Notes under the pieces: model-generated
Databases searched by the model: none
Told to the model about the DNA's origin: nothing
Seen by the model: only the letters and a program-made list of their open reading frames with translations
Shown: positions 46,074-58,536 of the stretch, piece after piece
How the letters are laid out: the number at the start of each line of letters is the position of its first letter
Numbering within the stretch: the first letter of the stretch is position 1
Made by a program: the position numbers and the translations under genes
Assembly (NCBI GenBank): GCA_951799425.1
Contig: OX637392.1
Span: 37,855,593-37,919,592, forward strand
Reading direction: 5' to 3'
DNA from: Ilex aquifolium
Lineage: Eukaryota; Streptophyta; Magnoliopsida; Aquifoliales; Aquifoliaceae
DNA length: 64,000 bases

Positions 46074-47480
46074 GCCATAGCTGACTGAGTTGAAATGTGC
46101 AATAAAAATATTATTATTTTTATTTGTTCATATTGGAAATTTTTTTATTTTTAATTAAATCTTTGATCTTAACATACTTCTCATAGGTGAACTAAGGAAT
46201 TTTTTGTGTGAAATATGCACCTAATTTAGTCATTATTAATGGAGATGCAGAAATTTTTTTAATACGAGCTGGTTATATTTTTTATTTATGGTTTTGCCCC
46301 TCCAGGATAGAATCCTAGCTCCGCCCCCGATCAAGACCCCTTTTTTCAATGAAGCCAATCACTGAAAAGCTTTTTATAAACTAAAATCAAGCCGTTCCAG
46401 ATTTTAACAAAGCCAAGCCAAGCCAAAAAAAAAAATCTTTTATTGCACAATGATACAATTAATACTAGAACAACAAATAAAAAAAATCATTTTTTTTTTC
46501 ATGTTATACCCGTCATTTTTTTTTTATGTTATGTGAGTTGGACCTGAATCTGGCCTACTTATTTTTGTGTTAATAGATTGTGTCATTAAAATTTGTGCGA
46601 CGACTGATAAGATATTGTCAATTCAGTGCCAATAATAAATTAAAAATAATAAAAAATAAGGTTCAGTATTGATTCTCATGAATATTATTCTACTATCTCA
46701 AAACGTAGTAGAATAGATTGGATTTTAAATTAAAATTTGTGCTAAATCAATGGATCAATTTATACTTGGCCCATTTATAACCCTATTTCAATTTGCCTAC
46801 ACGACTATTGGTCGAACAGATTGAACATTTAGTTATTCAAATTCGTCATATTTTTTTTAAAAAAAATTGTTTAACTATGGGCCTACAATAACTCACTTGT
46901 TATCTTAGAAAATAGTCTACTTGACTAATTTCAGCCAAAATTATAGGATGCACGTAATTGCGTAAAATTGAGAAAGTATATTGTATCGAAGTTAAGAGGG
47001 TAATGTAAAATCGGGATTGTAGTTTAATATGACAGTATAATTAATCCTCTCACAAACTATTTTGTTTTATTTATTTAATTTTTTTTGCCAATGTAAGAAT
47101 TACTTTTTTTCATTAATTTGTAAGATTCAAACTTTATACTGAAATAAATTTTTTATGTTATAGGACGGTCATGCTTGTACCCCTAGCTTGAAAATTGATG
47201 TTTGACTATAATTTACACTACTCATATGGGTTGTGTTGCTTCATCAACCCTATCATATGACCTCATAACTTAGAAAATAGCCCTGCTTTCATTGAGAAGT
47301 ATGCATTTGACCGTTTACTATAATCTGTTAGGATGACTGTAATTTTGGTTGGGAATGAAAACCTCATTTTTCAAATGTTTGATTAAAATTTAAACTCTCA
47401 TGGTTAATGGTGATAATCTCATATCCTATATAATGGGGATTAAAAAAAAGAATAAAAATCCTAAAATCAAGGTCTTTCCA
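46074..47480. other. AT-rich stretch, no gene seen
   Basis: No coding, RNA or element signal was recognised. Confidence 0.4.
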
Positions 47481-47580
47481 AAAATTAAGTTATTTTAAGT
47501 TCTTACACGTATACAAAAACACGCACAAAAGAGAGAGAGGGAGAGAGAGAGAGAGAAGAGCGTTCGTGCAAGTTTTGCGT

Positions 47581-47700
47581 AATAGGTTTATGTAAATACT
47601 TTTAGCTTCATATTGATTAGTGGATTTTTTTTCTTTGCACAATAGGTATATGTAAATACTTTTAGCTTCATTTTCTTTAGTGGATTTTGGATCGTCAACT
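47581..47700. repeat. 60-bp tandem duplication
   Basis: AATAGG(T)TTATGTAAATAC-type unit starting at 47581 and again at 47641, with few differences. A (GA)-rich run lies upstream at about 47531-47556. Confidence 0.75.
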
Positions 47701-48380
47701 AAGGATCTACTCCATGTTTTTGGCACGTGTCACAGCTAGGAAGCACAATACGGGATTCGTGTTAAGGATATAATGATACAACAAAATCTCAAAAAATTGT
47801 ATACAGATACAAGCGACATACGTATATAACAAAATAGATTTTATATATTTACTATTATCTAACGGCTTGTTTGTTATAAGTTTTAGTAATTCTTTAATAA
47901 TAATAAATACTTTTTAATTTGTACTTCCAAAAAGGTATATAACGTGACTAAAGGAACCATAAGTAATATGTAACTAGCTCATTTGCTTAGAAATACCTTG
48001 TTGCTAACATTATAATACTACGATTATTTCATTTACACTCTTGAGATATTTGATAAAAGATATTACTTGAACAACACTCATGTGTCTTTAAAGTCACATG
48101 ATTTTTTGTTAATACAAGTCGTTGCATGTGAATTGTTTTAAATTTAAATTTAAATTAATATTCTTTGTAAGTTTATTTGTTCAATTCTGAAAGATTTTGA
48201 CAAAATTGGCATGTTCTAAACAAGCAATCAAAACCGAACAATTGTTGCCCCACATTATGGATGAAAAGTTATTTTTCTGCTTCTAGTTTCATTCTCGCAT
48301 ATCAAAACCACTACTGAAACTTTACAAATGGGTTTTCGCTACAGATTTTGTGTGTAAATTGATAATGCATAAAGCGTTTA
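47701..48380. other. AT-rich stretch, no gene seen
   Basis: No feature recognised. Confidence 0.4.
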
Positions 48381-48570
48381 TGCAAAATCAATCAAAGATG
48401 TGGTGGTATATGTGATGGGGTGTGCTCAACACAGTAAAAGACACAAATTAGGTAGTTCGGTCTGAGTGACCTACTCAATGGAGAATGACTACGGTAGCTA
48501 GAGAATCTTATTACTGAAGGTGTAGAGTGTTGAGATTTGTGTGATGCCCCCATGTGTAGGCAGGGCTTAT
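48381..48570. repeat. LTR-like fragment, resumes at 49809
   Basis: Resembles 31530-31800 (GGTAGTTCGGTCTGAGTGACCTACTCAATGG). The solo LTR at 48571-49808 is inserted in it, and the sequence appears to continue from 49809 to about 50040. Type probably copia-like; boundaries unknown. Confidence 0.35.
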
Positions 48571-49808
48571 TGATTAGCATCTAATAATGGTTTAGTTTGA
48601 TGGGTAATATGGGTTATTTATATGGGATAGACTGTTAATTGTATTGATTTACTTGGGATTTGATATAATTTTAGTAATTGAAGGAATGTTCTCATTTTGC
48701 AGGTAAATAATACAAATTGGAGGAGTATTGGTGGACGCTAAATGACCAAGAGTTGGAAGCCAGGAAGAAGGAAGATACTGGCTAGCGCATCTGGACGGTA
48801 ATTGCTAGCGCGTTCGAACGGTAATTGCCAGCGCGTCCGGACGGGATGTACAGAAGGGGCAGACGAAGGTCTTGAAGGACTGGTGCTTACTGTCACTTGC
48901 ATCTGGATGGGACTTGACTAGCGTCCGGACGCGTGTGGTTACATGCCTAGGACTCTGAAGTGGAGTTGTACCTGGACTGGTCCTCTTGAGAAATATAAAG
49001 AGGAAATTAATTGTTAGGTTAGGGGGATTTTATTGATTTTTCTATTCTTTATGGTTTTTGCTAATATGTCTGGCTAAGAAGCCCAACTAAAGGTAGGAGA
49101 GAAACTTTCAATAAAATATGGTATTATTATTGATTTAAGGGTTTAATGGTGTGTGCTATTATGTTAATTTAACTTTTATTTCTTAGTAAATTTTTTACTC
49201 TGTAAAGATTCCTGATTCGTTGTGTCTTATATATCAATTGCTTGAATTTTTCTACGAGTCAAAATGACTAGATATTCCATGCTTTAGTTAATAAATATGG
49301 TTGTCACAAAATAATATAATCAGGGGATTATGCGGTTAGGTCAAGAATTGGTTTGTTACGAGAGTTTGATTTGTTCTAGACTCCGGGCAAAGCAGATGCT
49401 TGCAATTGGCAAAAGGATTCTTAGACTTTTCTGGATAAAATCTTGGTTATAAAGAGTGATGTTTTCATGTTTTTATTGCCAAATCTTCCAATTGGGATCA
49501 CTTATCAGTTTGATTCTCTATTGAGTCGGAAAACTGAGTCATTAATAATTAACATATGGATTTGGTAGGGTATCCCTGATACTTTATTATTTTAATTATT
49601 GTTTTAATAAGTTTTTTTAATCTTATCGAGCAAAATGTTTTTCTAAGAAAATTCTTCAATAAGTTTCTTCTATTAAATTTGTTCTTTGACTTTGTTGTTT
49701 TCAATAAGTTTCTTCTATTAAATTTGTTCGGGAATTCGACTTTGGATTCCTGAGAATATATTACTTTGCACAAACTATGCTTGGGTTTACATTTTTGAAG
49801 GTGTAGCA
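48571..49808 (+). mobile_element. Solo Athila-like LTR, 1238 bp
   Basis: Ends TGATTAGCAT and GGTGTAGCA, with target duplication CTTAT (48566-48570) against CTTAC (49809-49813). The start matches the Athila-like LTR at 20470 (TGATTAGCAC), and the U5-like end has the same layout (ATTCGACT.TGGATTCCTG, CTTGGGTTTACA). TATA-like ATATAAAG lies at 48993-49000. A duplicated AATAAGTTTCTTCTATTAAATTTG segment occurs near 49660 and 49710. Confidence 0.8.
48788..48931. promoter_or_regulatory. TCCGGA/TTCGAA palindrome array in the solo LTR
   Basis: CGTTCGAACG at 48811-48820, CGTCCGGACG at 48834-48843 and 48922-48931, with degenerate CATCTGGACG and CATCTGGATG near 48788 and 48900. Several copies follow GCTAGCG or GCCAGCG and are separated by GGTAATTGC. 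The array ends about 60 bp upstream of the TATA-like box. Confidence 0.65.
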
Positions 49809-50072
49809 CTTACAATTTATTGGCAAGTAGCATTTCACAAGGGCTCCGAGGAGCCTTGATTGAGGTGCTATTACAGGGAGCGGTGTGGTTCCGTGAGGCC
49901 GGCGTCATCCTCGTAACGGACGAGATGATGTTGTGAAGCTGGCGATGTGCACCCCGATGACTGTGTTTCACGATTCTCTTCCTAAGATGGAGATCCCCAC
50001 ATGCGCTAGTAATAAACTGGTATTCCAAGGCGGTGTGCTTAGCCCAATTGAAATTGTGATGAGCTTTTATTG

Positions 50073-50195
50073 GTCTGCATTTGTGACATGGGCCTAACCT
50101 ACATCTATGATCTAGATCTGGTCTGCATCTATGATCTGTGTCTGGCCTGTATTTGTAATTTGGGTCTAGTCTACTTTTGTGATCTGGGCCTAGTT
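50073..50195. repeat. 24-bp minisatellite
   Basis: About five imperfect copies of a GGTCTGCATCTATGATCTGG-type unit. The open frame over it (50070-50264) shows an eight-residue repeat (CIYDLGLV-like), so it is a repeat translation, not a gene. Confidence 0.65.
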
Positions 50196-50449
50196 CGGGC
50201 CGGGCACATCATTTGTCGTCCATGCCCTGAGTCCAATCTGTTTTGGAGGAAAGGGCATCAGTAAGAATAAATTTTGCTTTCTACTTTTTTACCCTTCTTT
50301 CTAGGTATTGACTATGGTGATTTTCAATTATTCTTGTTCTCCATGCCTCCTCTTGCCGCAAACTTTTTCACTTCATAAACAGTCGTGGTTATTGTTTTAA
50401 TGTTCGCTTGAAAAGCTTGTCTAGGTGAGATGTCGAGTTGCGGCAAGAG

Positions 50450-50700
50450 AGAAGTGTGTGGTGTCGGAGGCGAGGCACTAGTGGTAGGAGGCACAGACAG
50501 TGAGGTGCTAGCAGCAGGGAGGCAAGGCTTTAGAGGCTGGGAGGCGAGGCGCAGAAACAAGGAGACGAGGTGCTAGCGGAAGGATGAGCACAGACAGTGG
50601 GAGACGTGAGGCAAAGGCTATGGGCTCGATCGCCTACGTCTTTGGCGTTGTGAGGGCGTGGGCAGCGAGACGCTGCGAGTGCACGGACAGCGAGGCAACG
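50450..50700. repeat. GC-rich imperfect repeat block
   Basis: Irregular copies of GGAGGCGAGGC, GAGGTGCTAGC and CACAGACAGTG. Much higher in GC than its neighbours. Both-strand frames through it are not credible genes. Confidence 0.5.
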
Positions 50701-51680
50701 GGCTCCGAAGGTCATAGTGGCAGAAAGAATGTTAACTAGCGTCCACAGCGATGCAAGCAACGTGGAAAAGAAGTCGTTGACGACGATGGTCAAGGTGAGC
50801 ACTATTTCTAGTGCCATCAATATTGATGATGAGATTGCTAGGATTCTCTCTACTTTTCATATTCCTTGGCTGAGGTGGGTGAGCAAGCGTCTAATGACTC
50901 TTGTAGGGAAATTTCCATCTACGAAGAGGTGCTAGAGACAGGTTTGAGATTTTTGATTCCTTCCCTTGTGTGCTATGTTTTGGCACATTTGTCGCTCATG
51001 TCAGGGTGACTAGCCCCAAATGGTTGGAGAGTTTTACGGGCGTTTCTTGTACTATGGCAATGGGTATAAATCTTGCCTTTGTTATTTTCGTTCAGTTTTT
51101 GTGAGGGCCAACCAGTATGAGCAGATATCGAGCACTTTGATGAGGAAGAGGCAGACACAGCGGGCTGTAGAGGAGGAATTAAGGGAGGCTCGCGAAAGAG
51201 CTGAACCTCTTAAGACCTAGCTTTTGGCGAATCGTGAGAGAGCCGCTAAACTGGAGGCTGAGATTGAAGCTGAGGCTGCGAGAGTACATGCATAGTAGGC
51301 CGAGCTTTTAGCTACTCACGAATGAGCCGCTAAGTTGGAAGCTAAAAATAAGGCTACTTGCATGAGAGCAGAGGTAAATTAGCTGGTAGCTCATGAGAGG
51401 GATATTAGAGTAGAGGCTCACTCCCAAGAGATGGAGAGGGGGAGATAAGATGTAGAGAAGGTTGTCCATAACCTATAGGATAACACTATAAGCACTTTTA
51501 TTGATGGCTACGAGGAGTTCAAAGGGAAGGTTTCAACAGCTTTTTCTAGAGAGATTTGTCCCATATGAGGAATCAGGCGCAAGTGATGATGATTATGACG
51601 AGGATTCTGATGAGAGTGGGTTAGATAGCAGTGAGGAGGGCGACGACAACAAGGGTAGGCAGATTGCTGAGGATGCTTGA
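50700..51680 (+). pseudogene. Decayed coiled-coil ORF of a retroelement
   Basis: Plus-strand frames in order: 50717-50935 (TISSAINIDDEIARILSTF), 51020-51220 and on to 51540, with long Ala/Glu/Arg/Leu heptad-like stretches (RAVEEELREARERAEPL, NRERAAKLEAEIEAEAARV). An acidic tail follows (DEDSDESGLDSSEEGDD) with a stop near 51680. At least six in-frame stops. It precedes an element tail and LTR, in the position the env-like ORF has at 17539-18632, but shows no clear similarity to it. Function unknown. Confidence 0.5.
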
Positions 51681-51689
51681 TAGATTTGA

Positions 51690-53546
51690 CCTTTTGTTCT
51701 TATGTTTTTTTTTTTTTTTTTTTAACTTTTGTAGGAATTGCAAATTCTAACTTTAAGAAAGTTTCCTAAAACAATAAAACATATGCCTAATGAATTAGGA
51801 AAACAAACATGTTTTATGAAATTAAATATCCTAGAGTACTAATAATTAAATTCTAATTCTAACAAAATAATAAAAATAGAAAGTAAAATTAAAATATGAA
51901 AAATAATAATTCTTGTTCTACATCAGATCCTCCCTCTTGAAAAAATAAGGACAATGCATGATTTAAGTTAAGGGGTAAGGGTTACATCACCATAGCCACC
52001 ATGTGGCTATATATATATTAAGGTAAGATTTTTTATTATTCAACTTGAATCTTCAGTTGTTTGCATAATTTTATGTACACCATAATTATGTCAATTTTTT
52101 TGATTTATTGAATGAGATTCACATATTAAAAAACTTGATATCTATAGTGGAGATGAATATATAACCTATGTGAGTTTTGTCATTCTTTGTAGGAGGGTTA
52201 TAATACATTTACTCAAAAGACTATTCTTTTAATTTCAATCTCTTTCAATAATTTTATTATTTGTACTTTGGTTAGAGTATTGAGGTAATTAGTTGATTAT
52301 ATCTCAATGTTAAAAGTAACTTGTCATATATTCTTGAGACATAATTTTAGGCCATTTTTAGAATTTATTTGAGCCTTAGCCTATTGTTTCTTCTCATCAT
52401 CCATAGTAGCTGTGATTGAGCTTTAATAAAATTTTGTTTCTTAACCATGAAAATTATCAAGCCAAGCATAAATGTGTTTATCTTACCTTGATTATACTGG
52501 ATTTATATTGTTTACAATTTGAAAATGGAATGGTGGCTACTAGAAAAAAAAAAGAAAAAAAGAGATGATATTGCTGAAATCTCAAAAAAAATAGAAGAAT
52601 GAAAAAAAAAAAAAAAAGAGAAAGTAAGAAAGAGAAGGATGTGAAAGAAAAAAAATGAAATATCTTTGAAAAAAAAAGTGTTGGAAAGGGAAAGATAAAA
52701 AACATACATGTATTGAGTTACAATTTCCAAAGAAGGAGATTTGGTTAGAAAATTATATTTTTGGGATACTCTATTGAATTTCTTATTATCCTTCGATTCT
52801 ATAACCCATCCACCCAAAACCACGTTATAACCGTATAAAAGTCATATTTGATCTTGAAAATTGTGGCAAGTGTATGTATTCAATAATGTAATATCAGATA
52901 CACTAGCTATATTACTTCCATTGTTTCTAACATTCTTTTATGAGATTATGCCAATGTCATTCATTTGAATAATGTTCTTCTTTTCGTAAAAATATGAGTT
53001 ATATTATACTTTTGAATATAAAAATTCTTCTCACAAATAACATATGAGTGAAATAGTCACTATAATCAGAGATTTTCTGTTCTGAGAGTGAATCATTGGT
53101 GAAATTTGCATCAAAACTAGCATTGGATAGCTAATAGAGATGTGGATTTTTTTGAAAAATTTCTTAAATAGCATGTATCATTTCACACACACACGAGTTT
53201 TTAAAGTTAATATGAATGTGAATACTTTTACAAAACATTTAATCTATAGTTTAGCTTTTATGTGAATGATTTGAGTGGATGGTGATTTTTTTTTAAAAAA
53301 AATTCATTATTGATTAGGAGTTAATAATATATTCTAAATTGTGGATGAATAAAAGGAAGTTTGTAAGTATCTTCTCTAGAAACCTTCACGAGACAAAACT
53401 TGTCCACTAGGGGTAGTCTAGAGGTTTAACGACTTGTTCCATATGTTAAATGCAATCGTGATTCCTACGAAAGTGGTTTTGTATTTTTTATTCTTATTTT
53501 TTATTTTTTGTTTACTAGGGACTACCAAAACATAAGTTTAAGGGTG
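51690..53546 (+). other. 3' tail of a second Athila-like element
   Basis: AT-rich with several poly-T and poly-A runs and no gene. 53370-53530 resembles 20310-20460 of the complete element, and the tract AAGTTTAAGGGTG (53534-53546) directly precedes an LTR start, so it is the 3' end of a related element. Confidence 0.6.
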
Positions 53547-54199
53547 TGATAAGAGCATAATATTGCGTATTTTATATCTCATATCATTCATCTTAGCTAT
53601 GTTAGTTATTTTTTTTTTATTATTTTAGTTTAGTTTTATGTTGTATGGAGAATATTTGTGTTTGTAGGTAAACTGATGCAAAGACAAGGTTTTATATTCA
53701 TTTTGATGCTTTGGAGAATTTTGGAAGTAAGCTGGGCAAATCAGGGATAGAGCCGAAAGTCGTAGAACAGAAAATTCAAAAAAGACAGGTTCTACCAGTG
53801 GGTAAAGTAATGTGCTATCGGTAGAAAGATTCTTTGGAATAAGCAGAATGATGTTCTACCGATAGGTGGACTTGTGTTCTATCGGTAGAAGAGGCCACTT
53901 GAATTTGACAGAATAAGATTCTACCGGTAGATGATCTATGTTCTACCGGTAGGTTGTGCAAACGTGAGGCTCTACTGGTAGGTCGACATCAGATTTTGGT
54001 GAGGACTTCTTTTCTCAGGCGTTAACTGACTGAATATTCAAAGATATCTTTCAAGACTTTATTGGAGGAAAAAAAATACAAAATTAGGAAAGAGATTTTT
54101 GGCTAAATCTTAAAGATATTGTATGAGATCTTTTTGGAGATCTTTTAGAAATAAGAGATAGACATAAAAGAAAAGATGATCTCTAGAAAATCATTTGTA

Positions 54200-54230
<31 letters not shown>

Positions 54231-54950
54231 ATTCTTCCTATGAATACCAACCCATAGGAGACTTTTAGGGACCGACCTTCTTCATCATGGGATGTTCTCC
54301 AAAAGGGGGCTGCTTCTTCTTCTTCTTCGTTTATTTAGTTATTATTTTTGCAAGCACAAGGTTATTCTTTAGTTAACGTATTTTATTTCTTTTATTGTAA
54401 TTGCTTTCAATTCCTTGCTTTAAATATAAAGTTCTTCATTCAAATTTATTTTCAATACAAGTTTTATTTATTTTCTTTTAGTCTTCTTTAATTGTTTTAA
54501 TTTACTTTATGGCTGAGTAGTTTAATTTTGGATAATCAAGGAGGGATTCCCAACTCATGAACTAGGGTTTTTTTTACGATTTTAATAGTTATTTTTGGGA
54601 AGTCAAATTGATAGGCTATATCCTTTATCATTCTTAGATAATTGGTTTTGGTATGAATGGTTATTGGATAAAAATTCTTCCATCAATTTATTTGTCACTA
54701 AAATCACTATTTTACTAATTGAAGTTTTTATTGAATATCTTCCGTCTGAGAAAGTTTGATTACGAACTTGAGTGAGTTATAGATTTAGAGTGTAAATTTA
54801 TGTTCATAGGTGGGATGAAATCCGAAGATTATGTAGTTCTTTCATTTATTGAATTTATCTTTTATTTAGTTTAATTAATTACTACAATTTTCAAATTTCA
54901 AAGAACTCTTTGTCTTTATTTTTATTTTTATATCACCTCTCGATTTTGTC
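53547..54950 (+). mobile_element. LTR of the second Athila-like element
   Basis: Starts TGATAAGAGC after the purine tract. Contains the ACCGGT-type palindromes (53792-53981), a TATA-like CATAAAAG near 54163 and a (CT)n run at about 54200-54226. The right end is not defined; unrelated gypsy gag sequence begins by 55050. Confidence 0.6.
53792..53981. promoter_or_regulatory. CTACCGGTAG palindrome array
   Basis: Perfect CTACCGGTAG at 53921-53930 and 53943-53952. One- or two-mismatch copies start at 53792, 53815, 53856, 53879 and 53972 (CTATCGGTAG, CTACCGATAG, CTACTGGTAG). Copies are 22-42 bp apart. Confidence 0.65.
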
Positions 54951-55049
54951 CTTCGTTTTCGCTGAGGAGATGACCTTGGTAATTGACAGAGTTACTAAAA
55001 GATATATTCCTACGTCTTGAACCACTTTATTATTTAATCATTTTTTAGG

Positions 55050-56100
55050 GAAAGCAGAAGGCAAAGTGGCTGCACTCAGAGAAGAAGTTCACCAGATGGT
55101 AGAAGTCCTGCAGACCATGCTCCAGCAACAGCAAGAAGCTGCTCTACATGACCTCCCTCGCACCTACGGACTAGAAGCCTTGTCAACTCGACGTAAACAA
55201 CATGAAAAACAATCCACTTGGATCACATCGCAATGAGACGGTTAACTGAGACATAAGTGAAGTTTGACGAACCCAGCGAATAAAGTACCAAGAGGAAGTA
55301 TTAGACAATTCCCTAGACTAGGGGGACTATCTACAGGACGTTCGTGCATAGCTAGTCGACCTCTAATATGTATTGAACAACCAAGCTAGACCATCTACGC
55401 CAAGGATTGAAAGACCCTTCACTCCATAATTTGTCTCCTATCCCTTTATTGTAGGATTCCAAATGCCACAAGTAGAGAGTTTTGAAGGGGGCAAAGACCG
55501 GGTCGATCACTTGCAAAAGTTTAAGGACCTAATGACACGCCATGCCTTCCTTGATGAAATCATGTGTCAGGATTACCCTACCACCTTGAAGGGAAATGCA
55601 AAAGAATGGTTCAAAATGCTAAAACTAGTCTCAATCTCCACCTTCCTGTAGCTATGTCATTCCTTTGTATCACACTTTGTAGGAGGACAGAAGCACCTAG
55701 AAGCCTGCAACTTATTTGCATCAAGCAACAAAAGGAAGAATCTATGAGTTAAGTCACCCCCACTTTATGAATAAAACCTTTCAAGTTGACCACCTTGATG
55801 ATAGGGTGTTACTCACTGCCTTTGTGGGAGGAGTGAGCACCCCAATGTTCCTCTACTCCTTGTTAAAATCACGACCAACATCTGACATATTTATTAAAAA
55901 GAGCCCAAAAATACATGAATGTGAAAGACACCATCAGTGCTCGACAATATTCATTCTCAATTAGCCAACCCGAGAAAAGGAGGACCAAGCCAAGCAAAAT
56001 GAAGGCACCACCAAAACCAAAATGAAAGAAACTTTATAAATCTTCGATACTTGAGGATTGAGCCCTGGCTACTCAATTTGAAAAATACACCCTGCTCAAC
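55050..56100 (+). pseudogene. Ty3/gypsy gag remnant
   Basis: Frames in order: AALREEVHQMVEVLQTML (55090-55150); the gag core 55463-55651 (GGKDRVDHLQKFKDLM, MCQDYPTTLKGNAKEWF); then DDRVLLTAFVGGVS near 55796. This is the retrotransposon gag family, of a gypsy type different from the Athila-like gag. Several frame changes and stops. No pol follows: minus-strand copia sequence begins near 56200. Confidence 0.7.
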
Positions 56101-56199
56101 ACTCTCGTGGAACAAATACTACTACAAGTAGACAAAAATATATACAATGTGTCCCTAGGGTGTTTGATGCAATGCACTAATGAGAACTTAGGTCCATAC

Positions 56200-58319
56200 C
56201 CTCACCTCTTCTACTTCTTAAGTGCCATGACCTTGATAGAAGCACTAGAAGTCATGCAAACTTGTTTTTCCAACCTAAAACTCGGGTTAAGTCGGGGAAT
56301 GGGTGGAGGTCTAGCTCTCTTCTCCCCAGAAGTGTGTAGATCAACCTTGGGGGTAGAAGGAACTTTTTGTACTCTAACATGTGGTCCATTTGATGATGAT
56401 GCATGACTATGCTTGGACTCACTAGACCTCTCTAAAAACATAGATAAATTTAACCCTTGGTTGTTTAAAGACTTAGATTGGTTAGATAGAGGCATGAGCT
56501 TCTTATTTAAGATTTCTCTAACATGATTGCAATGTCATGAGCTTCTTATTTAAGACTTCTCTATCTTGATTGCAATGTGCACTATAGTGATCATGTTGAC
56601 CACAAAAAATGATTTGGTTTGCATTTTCTTTTTAGCCGGCTTCTTTAAGTCTTTAACCTTACCAATGTTAGCCTTTTTAGGACTTGAATTTACTTGTGGA
56701 GGTAGAGGGTTGGGACTACCTTTTACGAACACGGTCTTAGAAGAAGTGGTGGTGGTTTTCTCATTAGTGTAGCCTAAACCTCTTTTATCACCCACACTCT
56801 TCCCTATAGCCAACATTTTGTCAAGCTTTTTGTGCTTTGGGAAAGTCTTTTGAGAGCTCTTGCGATTTGTGAAGGTCTCTATCAACTTTGACAAGTTAAA
56901 CTCAAGACCCTTCTTAGACTCTAAAATACCTTAAGCTCACTCTCAAGAAAGATCACTTTGTCATGGAGGGACTTCTTCTCCAACTTAAGCTCACAAATGT
57001 GAGCCTTGGACATAACCAAGTCCACATTAAGTGCTTTCTACTCACCTTTACTCTTTTTGAGCCTTGTGCTCAAGGAAAACAACTTCTCACCTTGTTGTAG
57101 ACACTCCTTACATAATTTATTGAATGCATCTTGGAGGTACTCAACATTCTCGGTCTCTTTCTCACTAGTAGAGACTTCAACTTCTAAGTCGTTTATTTCC
57201 ATGGTGGGGCTCGACTCAACTTCCACTTCTTTTTCTTTGGAAGTTTCTCATGGGGGGAGGAGTATGAACCTATGAAAGCTGTAAAATTCTCTTCGTCACT
57301 TTGAGAAGAGGAGTCATCACTCCGTTGTTGACTCACTTTCACTCTCACCTTAGCCTTCAAGGCTCTCTTACTATCTATCCTTGGGCATGTCATTCTTCTT
57401 AGAACTTGGACATTCCACAGGTACATGTCAAAAATCATGACATTTGTAGCATTGAAGACCTTGTCCTTTCTTCTCAACCTTGTGTCAAGAAGTTCTTCCC
57501 CCATTTTCTTTTCCCTTTCTAGGAGATTTAGGTATACTTGGACGCCCTTTAGACCTTAAAGACTTGACCACTAGCCTTAAAATATTTATTGAATTTATGC
57601 GAAAGGTAGGCTATGTCATCTTCTCCTACCGAGGTGACTCGACTTCACACCCTTCTTCAATTTTTGAATTTAAAGCTCCGCCCTTCACTTTCTTGGTGGA
57701 AGAAGGTTCATCTCAAAATTCAAATTAACTCAACTAGGTCTTCGACCGACACCGAAGCCATATTGACACTCATCTCTAATGAGTTCAAATTAGCATGAAA
57801 TCTCTCTGGTAGAGATCATAAGATTTTCCAAAACCTATTGCAAATGAATAATTAACAATATCACATAGTTTAGCATAAAAGTCGCTAAATGTTTCATCCC
57901 CTTGCATCCTCAAAGTTTTGAACTGAGAGGTGTGCCTTCAGAGATGAGACATCTTGACCATTGTAGTTACCTTGTGAGAGAGTGTCTTATGATTCCTTAG
58001 AGGTCTCGCAATTTCTGATTCTCCAGAATTCATTTGGTGTCACAACATTGAATATTGTATAGCAGTCTTTTGAGTTCCACCCAGCCGATTCGATCTCAGT
58101 CTTCGACCAATTCCTTGGAGATTTCACTTCAACCACTGCTTCACCACCTTCTACAGGTGTGGTGGCAATAGGAGGGCTCTAACCCTCTTGCAAGGTCAAT
58201 CAAACTCTCTCATCAATTGATTTAAAAAATGCTCTCATGGCAGTTTTCTAATATGCAAAATTTGAACCATCATAGACAGGTGGTCATGCAATTGAACCAT
58301 CTTCCTTTTGAGAATCCAT
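56200..58319 (-). pseudogene. SIRE-like Ty1/copia gag
   Basis: The minus-strand ATG at 58319 begins MDSQKEDGSIA, followed by the copia gag lead (PPVYDGSNFAY, MRAFFKSIDERV) and SLPERFHANLNSLEMS. A Cys-bearing knuckle region lies near 57400-57460, then ENFTAFIGSYSS, and coiled-coil segments such as ETENVEYLQDAFNKLCKECL (57038-57226). Below 56900 come Lys/Ser/Pro-rich frames (56550-56894, 56211-56495). At least a dozen stops or frame changes. Protease and later domains are not seen. Confidence 0.75.
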
Positions 58320-58393
58320 TTAATACTAGTAGTAATCAATAGATTTCTAAGTAGCAAGACTAGGTGTGTCTATGTGCAACTTAGGGTAACCAT

Positions 58394-58536
58394 GCTCTTA
58401 TACCAATTGTTCTGGGAGGGGGAGAAATTATGTGGATCTTGCCTCACGATTATACACGTGGAGTGCACAACACTACCTAAAGGGGGAGTGAATAAGTTTT
58501 TCAATTTTAAGTACAATTGATTACCAATTAAATTCT
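58394..58536 (-). mobile_element. Primer site and LTR fragment of the SIRE-like copia
   Basis: The minus strand at 58405-58394 reads TGGTATAAGAGC, one change from the initiator-Met primer site. 58408-58536 matches the LTR near 23229-23345. It is cut off by LTR C. Confidence 0.65.

Noticed and set aside
50070-50264. 64-aa Cys/Tyr-rich ORF
   Set aside because: It is a 24-bp minisatellite translated as an eight-residue repeat.
52478-52823. Phe/Ser-rich minus-strand ORFs
   Set aside because: Translation of poly-A/GA-rich tracts in an element tail.
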